Below are positions 11,744 to 22,248 of a stretch of DNA of 64,000 nucleotides, in pieces. Numbering within the stretch: the stretch's first letter is position 1; the number at the start of each line of letters is the position of its first letter. The stretch is from Megalobrama amblycephala. Taxonomy: Eukaryota > Chordata > Actinopteri > Cypriniformes > Xenocyprididae. The notes under the pieces are model-generated. The model ran no database searches, was not told where the DNA came from, and saw only the letters and a program-made list of their open reading frames with translations. The translations under genes were made by a program, and so were the position numbers. The stretch lies in the NCBI RefSeq assembly GCF_018812025.1, contig NC_063050.1:5216547-5280546 (forward strand). Reading direction: 5' to 3'.

Positions 11744-14024
11744 ATAAGTCTGTTTTATAGGAGGGGAACCACTAACTAGATTTTGTTTAGTGCACAACAG
11801 AAAATCAATACAGTAAGTTAGTTTCATATATTGTAAGCATTGACAAAAACCTATGATCTATAAATGCTTCTCATTCATTTATATCTTTTTATCTATCAAA
11901 CACTTTCATAAACAATACAAAAAACATACATTTTTCCCAATCAATAACCAGTAGTATAGAAATGAAAATCTTATCTGCTTTTATGTGGTAATGATGATGA
12001 TGAATGTTCATTCACAGCAGTGCAGGAATCAATGTCCATGAAAGCCAACGTCCAAGAATCCAAAAGTTCCCCAGAGCAAACTGTACTCCTTAGTGTCAAT
12101 ACCATTCCAAGCAAACTAGAAAGTCTTTAAATTCCCATATGTGGCATGATCCGGTCCAAGGATCCACAACAGTTGAACATAGTTCATAGCCTCTAAACCC
12201 ACTACAAAATCATCTTTCTGACACGGGTCAAAACAGGCATATGAACAGAAGGATAAATCCCACAGAATGTGGAGTCCTTCTACAAATGAGATGAAATACA
12301 TAAAAATAAAATATAATTTAAAAAATAACTATACATAAATTAACTAGAAAACATTTAATCAATATAAGAAAAGGAACAATGCTTACTTCAGATTGAGCAT
12401 AAAACTCAAAGTTTCTCAATCAGGACAAGTGAATGTTTGGAGCCATAAGCCATGCTTATTTCCTCCATTATAAATCTAACTTCTTCGACTCTCTACAACG
12501 ATTTTATACCGGAGAGTATAGCTCCTTGTTGCCTCCTCATGGTGTGTAGTACAATTACAAAAAAAAAAAAAAAAAAAAAAAAAAAACGTTAACAGGTTTA
12601 TAACTGCTACAATATATGAATGATCAATAAAAAAATATATTGCATAAATATATTACAATATATTGAATAATACATAAGGAATTGCCACTTTTCATATATT
12701 GAAAAATATGTGATAATATATTTACTAATATATCATAACATATATAATTTTATATTCAGTAATATACTTCATAATATATAGATTTATATGTGATCAGATA
12801 TGGTACTGCATGTGTAATATATTGTAGATATATTTACTCATGCAGTATAAACACATATGGTAAAATATATTATGTAACACATTTCTTATATTTTATAATT
12901 ATTTACATTTTAAATGTTTCATATTTTCAAGTTTGTTAACAAAAGCACACCTGCATGTACTAAAGTTTCTACCAAAGACTATCACTGTGCTATAGCGTGC
13001 ACACATTTATATGGGAACATGTATGTGCAATATATGTACACAATAAAAATTTATGAATGTAATGCTATTTTTGTCTTCATTTATAAATATTTTATGTGTA
13101 TTAATATATAGCCATACATGGGGAATGCATATATTGCAATATATTGAAAAATATAAGCACTAGTTTCCCAAATATGGAAATGTATTATGTAAAATATCAC
13201 ATTATATTTTGCAGTATATTCCCATATATTTTTTTTTCCGTAAGGGTCAGTGACACAGTTCCTTAAAGGATGGTGTTGATATTAGTTGCCCAAGCATTTT
13301 ATCCATTATTAATTATAGTCTCCAGAATGGGATTGTATCACTTTGAAAGCAAGCTATTGTTTAGCCCGTCTAAAAACAAACAAACAAACAAACAAAAATG
13401 AAGCTGGACCCACATGATTCAAAAAACTATCAACTGATATCAAAACCAACTTGGCTAAGATATTAGACAAAGTTGTTGTGAGATAACCAAGAATAACATT
13501 TTAAATGAATTTTAATATGGTTGTGGATGTAGTATGGAGTTCGATATAAGTGGCCTCTGGTCTCAGGTAATTTAAAATAAATGGCCATTTTCCAAATGGA
13601 CCCAAGAAAATAATGTAATTTATTACTGACCCTCATGTCGTTCCACACTCGTAAAGCCTTTGTTCATCTTCAGAACACAAATTAAGAAGATGAAATCCAA
13701 TGGCTCAGTGAGGCCTCCATAGCCAGCAATGGTACTTCCTCTCTCAAGATCCATAAAGGTACTAAAAACATATTTAAATCGGTTCATGTGACTACAGTGG
13801 TTCTACCTTAATATTAAAGTGACGAGAATATTTTTTGTGTGCCAAAAAAACAAAACAACGACTTTTCAACAATATCTAGTGATGGCTGATTTCACAACCA
13901 TTGCGACCTGGCCTGTGCTTCCCAAAGCATTGTAAGCCTACAGTAAGTTAATCATCAACTCATGCTAGCGATGCTTTTGGGAAATGCAGCCCAGGTCATA
14001 ATTTCTCTGGCCAAAACAAATGTG
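11744..14024. other. Non-coding inner part of arm A, including AT-rich repeat
   Basis: No gene is supported. A poly(A) run lies at about 12,559-12,586. From about 12,590 to 13,240 there is a block built from variants of AATATATTGCAATATATT, highly AT-rich and self-complementary. It recurs inverted in arm B, where an L2 is inserted into it. The stretch 13,265-14,024 matches 18,950-19,680 inverted. A short CAAA repeat lies at about 13,377-13,396. Confidence 0.6.
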
Positions 14025-14173
14025 CTTTACTGAATTTACTTAAGATGGACACTGACACCATTTTCTTTAAGAGCTGCTGTGCAGCCACAATTATATACCA
14101 GTTATCAATGTAAAGCTGCTTTGACACAATCTGCATTGTAAAAAGCGCTATATAAATAAAGGTGACTTGACTT
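14025..14173 (+). repeat. L2/SINE-type 3' tail repeat
   Basis: The sequence ends in AAAAAGCGCTATATAAATAA followed by GGTGACTTGACTTG. It is the same tail as the 6077-6821 insertion in opposite orientation. A tail-less inverted copy lies at about 18,838-18,960 in arm B. It abuts the broken exon 3 of the mfap4-like fragment at 14,174. Confidence 0.6.
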
Positions 14174-14540
14174 GGATAGATGTAGTAAATCCCACTGACT
14201 GTTTCTCTAGTTACAGATGTCAGAACAGTCAAATGGGATTAATTTACAGTCACCTCCCAATTCAACAGGGAGAAGAGCTGCCAAAAATAGCATCGTCTAC
14301 AAGAGACACAGAGAGAAAGAGATGAACATCAAGAGATGAACATAACACTGAAAATCTGATTGACACAATGAAGGGAACCAATAAACATACTGCCATGTTC
14401 TCCATCTCTCCTCAGTAGGGTCACAGCTGCAGAGATTGGTGTTTGATCTAAAAATATGTTACAAATTGTAAGAACATGAATGCCCAGACTGTCTTTATTA
14501 AATGCAGTAACTCACCGTTTGTGTTCTTCAGTGTTTGATG
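14174..14540 (-). pseudogene. mfap4-like 5' fragment (exons 1-3), minus strand
   Basis: On the minus strand, exon 1 ends at 14,516 (GT donor in CTCAC at 14,511-14,515). Exon 2 carries ATG GCA at 14,396-14,391 with a GT donor. Exon 3 runs 14,296 to 14,174, where it is cut at ATCTATCC and joined to the tail repeat. Exon 3 shows the signal-peptide codons and the DCSDI block. A 2-base deletion compared with the copy at 53,256 then creates an in-frame TAG. Exons 4-6 are absent. The upstream flank (14,541-14,690) matches 18,710-18,838 inverted, but the exons themselves are missing there. Confidence 0.8.
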
Positions 14541-15352
14541 ACACAAATACGTCTTGAATATCTGATTTTCAAACTCCTTCTCTGCATGTCAAAGTCCATT
14601 TGTGGCAATCTTTAAAAAAAATCTTCTTCCAGCAGCTGTTTTCACATTTACGAAACATCCAAAATGTCTGGAGATTCCCTTCTCCCTTCTTAAATGTCAA
14701 GATTTAATTAATTAAACAACTCCACAAACAGCATATTATCTCATTAACTTTAACACTATATAGAGAGGGACCATGTGTACTCTGAACAGAGTTGATTTAA
14801 CTCGGGGGATTTTGCTGTGTATTATATGCAATGCAATATAACATCTCTCATGTTTATGATTTGAGTGTTATTCCTGCAGAAGTAGAGTAAATCCTCATGA
14901 TTGTGAAACGTCTTTCTGTACAACTCCATCATGAGTGTGATGAGGAATGACGCTTGAGGTCATGGGGGTCTTGTCATGTCAAATTCAGTCTTTATTAATA
15001 TTATTATTTGAGGTTTTTTTGATCTGGGTGTTTGTGGAAAGCTGGTAAGTTCTCGAGAAAAGATTGTTAGTGTTCTTTAGGTGGAATCCATATGTTCAAT
15101 AACATGCTCATGATGTGGGTGCTGTATAACAACTTTTGTTTGTGTACCGATGTTTTATGATAATAAAAAAGGAACAGGGAATTGCTATTCATTCACATGT
15201 TGGATGATTACGAGATGTGAAAAAATGTGGTGGTGGGCTTTACCAGGATTTCCTCAAAGAGTCTTTGACACAAAGGAGGAGCCTGAACATCAGATATTTA
15301 AAGGAGAGTTTGTGTTTCACGTGAGCGTTTTTTACAACTGAAGAACACAAAC
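14541..15352. repeat. Direct-repeat block 1 of spacer 1 (copy near 42,560-43,212), 5' flank of gene 2
   Basis: From about 14,700 the sequence is nearly the same as 42,540-43,212, in the same orientation, up to the first exon of an mfap4-like gene in both places. A conserved 62-63 codon open frame (15,150-15,341 and 43,015-43,206) overlaps the promoter and exon 1 and is not treated as a gene. A TATTTAAA-type TATA element lies at about 15,294-15,301. Confidence 0.75.
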
Positions 15353-15477
15353 GGTGAGTTATTCTCCAGCATTTAAATTATACATCCAGAATTTTATACA
15401 ATTTACAAATGAAATTAAGTAAAGCTTTCTTTTAATTTACTTTAGATAAACTGCACTGCTGAGGAGCGATTGAGAAG

Positions 15478-17111
15478 ATGGCAGCAAGTTCATTGGTTTC
15501 CTTCATTGTGTCAGGCACATTATGTTGATTTAAATGTGATGTTCAACTCTTTCTCTTTTTGTAGATGATGGTGTTTTTGGCAACTCTTGTCTCTGTTGTA
15601 TTGGGCAGTGACTAAATTATTGTCATTCAACAACTCATGAGAAACAGTCAGTGGGATTTACTCCATCTATCCAGCAGGTGGTGCTCCTGTCTGGGTTTAC
15701 TGTCACATGATCTCAGGTGGGAAAGATGAAGATAAAGGAGGATGGACAGTACGAATGTGACTGTAGATCATTAAACACACATCAGAACATACATTATGAA
15801 TCATATCTTCTATATAAACCCATCACAGGTGTTTCAGAGGAGAATGGACGGCAGTGTGAATTTCTATCGGCCGTGGAATCAGTACAAGAGAGGATTTGGG
15901 AATGTGGAGAGCGAATACTGGCTGGGTAAGATCTCACAGTGAGTGTCCGTTTGTGTGGATGATCATGTGTTTGGTTGAACATGTTCTTCATGTGTGTGTG
16001 TGAACAGGGCTGGAGAACATACACCAGCTGACACGTAACAGGAAGTACATGCTGAGAGTGGATCTGGAGGACTTTGAAGGAAGGAAAGGTTTTGCTCTGT
16101 ACTCATCCTTCTCTGTGGATTGTGAATGTGCAGGATATCAGCTGCATGTTTCAGGATTCACTGATGGAGGAGCAGGTAAGACACTTTCATACTTTCACAC
16201 TTGAAGACAATTGTTCATCCACTATTAAATGTTTTTTTAATTTCACTTCATTAAATATAATGTTACTGTCGTCACTGATAATAATAATAATAATTCCTTA
16301 CATTTATATAGCGCTTTTCTGGGCACTCAAAGCGCTTTACATATTGAAAGGGGGAATCTCCTCAACCACCATCAATGTGCAGCATCCACCTGGATGATGC
16401 AACGGCAGCCATATTGTGCCAGAACGCCCACCACACACCAGCTTATTGGTGGAGAGGAGACAGAGTGATGAAGCCAATCAGTGTATGGGGATGATTAGGA
16501 GGCCATGATGGACAGAGGTGGCCAGGATGTCGGGTTACACCCCTACTATTTTTGAAGTACATCCTGGGATTTTTAACGACCACAGAGAGTCAGGACCTCG
16601 GTTTAACGTCTCATCCGAAGAAAGGTGCTTTTTGACAGTATAGTGTCCCCATCACTACACTGGGGCATTAGGACCCACACAGACCACAGGGTGAGCGCCC
16701 CCTGCTGGCCTCACTAACACCTCTTCCAGCAGCAACCTAGTTTTCCCAGGAGGTCTCCCATCCAGGTACTAACCAGGCTTAGCCCTGCTTAGCTTCAGTG
16801 GGCAACCAGTCTTAGGTTACAGGGTGATATGGCTGCTGATGCACCTCTTCTCTGCAGGCGACTCTTTATCTGTTCATAATGGTCAGAAGTTGACCACTTT
16901 TGACAAAGACCAAGACCCCTCTGAGAAGAACTGTGCCAACCTGTATCTCGGGGCATTTTGGTACGCAGCCTGTCACTACACAAACCCCAACGGTGTGTAT
17001 TTATGGGGAGAAGATGATACTCATTACGCAATTGGTGTTGTTTGGTCAACCTGGAAGAATTATGCTGTCAGTATGAAATCCATCAGCATGAAGATCAAAC
17101 GTGTGTCTTAG
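15478..17111 (+). pseudogene. Gene 2: mfap4-like, inactivated in exon 3
   Basis: Exons are 15,478-15,483 (ATG GCA), 15,565-15,748, 15,829-15,925, 16,008-16,175 and 16,858-17,111, with the non-coding exon 1 ending at 15,353. The exon 2 donor is GCAAGT (GC-AG type). Exon 3 has an in-frame TAA at 15,613-15,615, right after the signal peptide, then a 15-base deletion relative to 43,490-43,520, and a TGT GAC to TGT CAC change in the CDM block. Exons 4-6 still read open and encode a complete FReD C-terminus ([29 protein letters not shown]). A 5S-type SINE sits in intron 5. The stop, GC donor and CAC change are shared with the copy at 43.4 kb. Poly(A) signal AATAAA at 17,352-17,357. Confidence 0.85.
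16226..16845 (-). mobile_element. 5S-rRNA-derived SINE (SINE3/Deu type) in intron 5 of gene 2
   Basis: On the minus strand the head (from about 16,840 down to about 16,745) resembles 5S rRNA. It has GCCATATCACCCTG, GAAGCTAAGCAGGG, GCCTGGTTAGTACCTGGATG and GGGAGACC, covering the internal promoter region. The body is about 500 bases. The tail (16,290-16,345) has AAAGCGCTTTACATATTG and ATATAGCGCTTTTCTGGGC next to an ATA repeat. It ends about 15-30 bases before the exon 6 acceptor. Gene 1 lacks it at this position. Confidence 0.8.
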
Positions 17112-18019
17112 AAACATTACAGTGCTTCTGAAGGGGAAACATTGGACTTTTTATTTCATTTGATGACATTTTAAGATTTTAAGATTAAGATTTTCTTTTC
17201 TCTTTTCATTGTGTAACTGAGCAATCTTTGAAATATATGTTGGCTGTTGGTGTAGCATGATTTATTTTGTTAATTTCTATTGTTACTATTTAGATGATGC
17301 TTCTCTTCAAAAACCTTCAGTAAACTTCTACTATGAACGCCCTTTTCTTTAAATAAAACCTATTTAAAGCTAGACTTATTTGACATTTGATTTTGTTTAA
17401 AATGACATCACGTCTGTTCATTCAGTCTATGCCTATGAACAGCAGTCTAATATTACAGTCTTGACCCTCCCAGAGGGTTGGACAAACTCTTAAAATAAAG
17501 ACTGCTGTTTTTGTCTTGTAGACAGTGATGTCCTCAACTTTTCTGGATCCTCATTTCGTAGGAAACCTTTGCTCCCCTGCTGCTCTTGTGGCTCTGATTG
17601 CCATTCTGTCATCAGATTTGAACTGTACTTCATGAACCTCAGAATTCAACCATGGCTTCTGATCAGGATGATTACAGGTTGTGTCAGGGATTTGCCTTCA
17701 TAATGACACTTAAAGGTGAACTGCTGTGCCACTAATGGCATTAAACAGAATTGCATTTAGTTTGTTTGAGAGGCTCAAATTGCCTGGACATAACACCCGA
17801 TTGACTAATGGCTTTATTTTGGGGAACTTTCGGTTAGTCTCCGACCAATGGCATAAGGGAAGAGTGTCTTTATTGATGACACTCAATGAATTGTTAAAAA
17901 CGCTTCTGATGGTGAACAGGCTGTTTAATTGTGAAAGCATATGTAATGGAGGCCAGCTTGTAAGAGCTGTGTGAGTAAACCTCACTCCCCTGGCCTCAAG
18001 AGATGTGTTAGAGACTGTG
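17112..18019. other. 3' flank of gene 2
   Basis: 3' untranslated sequence runs to the AATAAA at 17,352. After that I see no supported gene or recognised repeat. A short ORF at 17,726-17,974 has no recognisable motifs. Confidence 0.4.
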
Positions 18020-18838
18020 GTCTTTAGCGTCCTTGTTAGTGTGCCCACCTCCCATGCCAGAAACGCTCATTTGAATCCCACTCGGAGCAGTGCGAGTAGA
18101 ACTGGAGGGGTTACACATACAGTAGGCCTAATTATTATTAAAAAATAGAAAGTCTTATTTATATAACACATTTCTTTTTTTCAATGTGTTTGACAAAAAT
18201 AGGCATAAAGATACACCATGAACAAAACAATGAAGCAAAGTTAAAAGGGTATAATTCACCAATGGGAAGATGGTCTTTTAGTAACATTTTGGTGTCTGTG
18301 CAGTGGAAAGGTGAAAAAACTTAAACTGACCTGTAGTTTTAACAAAAGCCCTGGAGCTGGCAGAAAATGACGTTTTGCACCACATAACAGACTTTTGGAT
18401 GATGAACTCAAGTAATTGTGGGAAACAAACTGCACAATAAAACACTTTGAACAATCAACACGTACCATTGGTTGCACAGTTCACTTGGCAAGGTTTGCAC
18501 CGCTTCCTCATTCCCTTCTCTCTTTCCTCACCACTAGATCACCTGAAGTTCACCTAAATATCCAACATATGTAATGTTCTGTGTGAATTAAAGTGATTTG
18601 ATATCTCATCTTTGCTGTCATTTGAGTGTTTTAGTGGTCTTACAGTTTTACACGAGTAAAAAAAAAAAATAACATCCACATCTTTGAATTCAAAAAAGTA
18701 CTCTGCTTCATAGGAGAAGGGAATTTTAGATGTTTCGTAAATGTGAAAACAGCTGCTGGAGGATTTTTCTAAGATTGCCACAAAAGGACTTTGACATGCA
18801 GAGAAGGAGTTTGAAAATCAGATATTCAAGACATGTTT
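18020..18838 (+). repeat. Direct-repeat block 2 (copy at 50,421-51,289), tRNA-like start
   Basis: The block is nearly identical to 50,421-51,289 in the same orientation. It begins GTCTTTAGCGTCCTTGTTAG and continues with TTTGAATCCCACTCGG, which resembles the A- and B-box layout of a tRNA-derived SINE (about 18,025-18,100). This is plausible but not proven. The distal 130 bases are the 5' flank of an mfap4-like gene, cut at 18,838 and joined to the inverted tail repeat. At the other copy the flank continues into exon 1. Confidence 0.6.
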
Positions 18839-18905
18839 GTGTCAAAGCAGCTTTACATTGATAACTGGTATATAATTGTGGCTGCACAGCAGCTCTTAAA
18901 GAAAA

Positions 18906-20127
18906 TGGTGTCAGTATCCATCTTAAATAAATTCAGTAAAGCACATTTGTTTTGGCCAGAGAAACTATGACCTGGGCTGCATTTCCCATAAGCATCGCTA
19001 GCATGAGTTGTTGATTAACTTTGGCCTTCAATGCTTTGGGAAGCACAGGCCAGGTCACGATGGTTGTGATTTGATGATGGCATTAAAATGATTTCAAAAC
19101 ACTGCTTCATGAAACTTCGGAGCTTTACAAATTGAATCAGTGGTTCTCGTCACTTTAATATTAAGGTAGAACCACTGTAGTCACATGAACCAATTTAAAT
19201 ATGTTTTTAGTACCTTTATGGATCTTGAGAGAGGAAGTACCATTGCTGGCTATGGAGGCCTCACTGAGCCATTGGATTTCATCAAAAATATGAGTGTGGA
19301 ACGACATGAGGGTGAGTAATTAATGACATTATTTTCTCGGGGCCATTTGAAAAACGGCCATTTATTTTAAATTACCTGAGACCAGAGGCCACTTATGTCG
19401 AACTCCATACTACATCCACAACCATATTAAAATTAATTTAAAATGTTATTCTTGGTTATCTCACAACAACTTTGTCTAATATCTTAGCCAATTTGGATCA
19501 TTTTGATATCAGTCAATAGTTTTTTTAAATCATGTGAGTCCAGCTTGGGTTTTTTTGTTTGTTTGTTTTTAGATGGGCTAAACAATAGCTTGCTTTCAAA
19601 GTGGTACAATCCCATGCTTGAGACTATAATTAATAATGGATAAAATGCTTGGGCAACTAATATCAACACCATCCTTTTAGGAACTGTGTCACTGACCCTT
19701 ACGGAAAAAAAAAAAAAAAAAATGGGAATATATTGCAAAATATAATGTGATATTTTACATAATACATTTCCATATTTGGGAAACTAGTGCTTATATTTTA
19801 AGCACTTGCATTCCCCATGTATGGTTATATATTAATACATATAAAATATTTATAAATGAAGACAAAAATAGCATTACATTTATAAAATTGTATCCTTCAT
19901 TGTGTACATATATTGCACATACATGTTCCTATATAAATGTGTGCATGCTATAGCACAGTGATAGTCTCTTTGGTTGAAACTTTAGTACATGCTTACATGA
20001 TGTTACATAATATATTTTACCATATATGTTTTTATACCTCATGAGTAAATATATCTGCAATATATTATGCATGCAGTACAATATCTGATCACATATAAAT
20101 CTATATATTATGAAGTATATTACTGAA
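18906..20127. other. Non-coding inner part of arm B
   Basis: Inverted counterpart of 12,790-14,000. The AT-rich block starts near 19,700. A small poly(A) run lies at about 19,706-19,722. No gene is supported. Confidence 0.5.
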
Positions 20128-21932
20128 GGCAAGGCAAGGCAAGGCAATTTTATTTGTATAGCACATTTCATACACAATGGTAATTCAAAGTGCTTTACAT
20201 AAAAAATAATAATAAAAATAGAACATAAGGAATAGAAATAACAGTAAAAATAGAGAATTTTGCTATCTGGATGGAAGAGCTAGGGAGTCTCAGGGAGTTT
20301 GTTGTTGTTGTTGTTGTCCATCAGAGTAGATCTAAACGGAATGGATCTTCCTCACACAACAGGACTGCTACCTGTTAAGGCACTTCAAACTGATAAACAA
20401 CGTTTCAATCTCCCCTTTTGCCAAGACACCTCAAACTGCACCACACAGCCCTAATCCCCCTTCCGGAGATATCTTATCTATGCAACGCAGTTCAAATTTC
20501 CCCTTTGGAAAGTGTCCTGACTGTAATCCAGAGATATCTTAACCATGCACCACAGCTTAATTTTCTCCATGGTTTGTCCCCTTATCCAAATTTACCAAAT
20601 TTTAACCTAATCACTTTCTTCCTAATTCTCCCAGCTCTTTCAACCAGACAGCAATATTTAAAATGCATTAAAAGTCAGAATAACAAGATGATACATAAAA
20701 GATATAAAATACATTAAAAATGAAATAAAAACAGGAAAAGGAATTAAAAGAATACAAATATAATACGTATAAAATAAAGTGCAAACAGTTCAGACATAGC
20801 ACAGTGCTCAATCAGCAAATGCATAGATAAAAAGATGTGTTTTGAGTCTGGATTTGAATGTGGCTACTGTTGGAGCACACCTGATCTCTTCTGGAAGCTG
20901 GTTCCAGCTGCGGCTGGCGTAACAGCTAAAAGCAGACTCTCCTTGCTTTGAGTGAACCCTTGGTATTTCTAAGTGACTTGATCCTGATGATCTGAGTGAT
21001 CTGTTAGGTTTATATTCTATGAGCATATCTGCAATGTATTGAGGTCCTAGACCATTGAGTGATTTATAAACAAGTAACAGTACTTTAAAATCAATTCTAA
21101 ATGCAACTGGAAGCCAGTGCAAGGACCTGAGGATTGGTGTGATGTGTTCATGCTTTCGTGTTCTGCTCAGAATCCTGGCAGCAGCATTCTGTACGAGCTG
21201 CAGCTGTCTTATGGTCTTTTTGGGAAGACCAGTGAGGAGCCCATAACAATAATCCACCCGGCTGGTGATGAAAGCATGAACAAGTTTCTCTAAGTCTTGA
21301 TTGGAGACAAAGCATCTAATTCTTGCAATATTTTTGAGATGATAATATGCTGATTTAGTTATTGTCTTTACATGGCTAATGAAACTCCAAAATCACACCA
21401 AGATTCCTGACTTGAGTTTTAGTTGTTTGACACCTAGAGTGAAGGTACATGTTCACTTTGAGAACTTCATCTTTGTTTCCAAACGCAATGATTTCAGTTT
21501 TGTCTTTGTTTAACTGAAGGAAGTTTAGGCACATCCAATTTTTAATTTCATCAATGCATTGGCACAGGGAGTCAATGGGGCTGTAGTCGTTAGGTGATAG
21601 GGCTAGGTAAATCTGGGTGTCATCTGCATAGCTGTGATATGCAATTTGGTTCTTTCTCATTATTTGGCTCAGTGGCAGCATATATAGGTTGAACAGGAGG
21701 GGTGCGAGTATTGAACCTTGAGGGACTCCGCATGTCATGGATGTCCACTCTGACTTATGGTCACCGATACTCACATAATAACCTCTCCCTTCTAAGTATG
21801 ACCTGAACCATTTAAGGACCATCCCAGAAAGCCCAACCCAGTTTTCCAGCCTGTCAAGAAGAATGTTGTGATCAACAGTGTCAAACGCAGCACTGAGATC
21901 GAGTAGAACCAGCACTGATAATTTACCTGAAT
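20128..21932 (-). mobile_element. 5'-truncated L2-clade LINE
   Basis: Target duplication CTGAA lies at 20,123-20,127 and 21,933-21,937. The empty site is in arm A at about 12,760 (ATTACTGAATATAAAATT). The 3' tail is a GGCAA repeat (minus: TTGCC) as in the A-arm L2. The remaining RT frame at 21,376-21,915 keeps LLDLSAAFDTVDH, GVPQGSILAPLLF and an intact SYADDTQIYLAL. The C-terminal frame is at 20,808-21,257. Compared with the A-arm L2 there is about 0.4 kb of extra 3' sequence near 20,245-20,655. 5' truncation is usual for LINE insertions. Confidence 0.88.
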
Positions 21933-22248
21933 CTGAATATAAAATTACATATATTTTGATATATTAGTAAATATATAGTATCACATTTTTCAATATATAA
22001 AAAGCAGCAATTTCTTTTGTAAGTCCTTATGTTATTTAATATATTGCAATATATTTACGCAATATATTTTTTTTTGTATATTTTCAAATCCGCTGTTAAA
22101 ACATGTAATATATTGATCATTCATATATTGTAGCAGTTATAAACCTGTTAATGTTTTTTTTTTTTTTTGTAATTGTACTACACACCATGAGGGGGCGACA
22201 AGGTTCTATACTCTCAGGAATAAAATTGGTGTAGAGGGTAGAAGAGGT

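Larger units (their letters stand above)
1..14690 (+). repeat. Arm A of a large inverted duplication (partner about 18,710-31,804)
   Basis: Read in reverse complement, arm B matches this arm in order. The window start matches about 31,804; the mfap4-like gene at 4.3-5.5 kb matches 28.1-26.9 kb; the flank at 11,744-11,800 matches 26,200-26,250; the AT-rich block at 12.6-13.2 kb matches 19.7-20.1 plus 21.9-22.1 kb; and 14,545-14,690 matches 18,710-18,838. Breaks in colinearity are insertions or deletions described separately. The start of the window is also repeated in direct orientation from 62,716. The arm probably continues to the left of the window. Similarity was judged by eye and no percentage was calculated. 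Confidence 0.9.

Noticed and set aside
12590..13240. AT-rich block as an origin or centromere-like satellite
   Set aside because: It behaves as an ordinary AT-rich interspersed repeat with irregular units and shows no tandem periodicity.
15150..15341. 62-63 codon frame almost identical at 43,015-43,206
   Set aside because: Conservation is explained by recent duplication of the whole flank; the frame overlaps the TATA element and exon 1 of the pseudogene.
15613..15615. TAA in gene 2 bypassed by use of a later start
   Set aside because: No downstream ATG would supply a signal peptide, and the following 15-base deletion and CAC change add damage.
18256..18477. 73-codon minus frame repeated at 50,656-50,877
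   Set aside because: It lies in a duplicated non-coding block; no motif, and similarity includes all codon positions equally.
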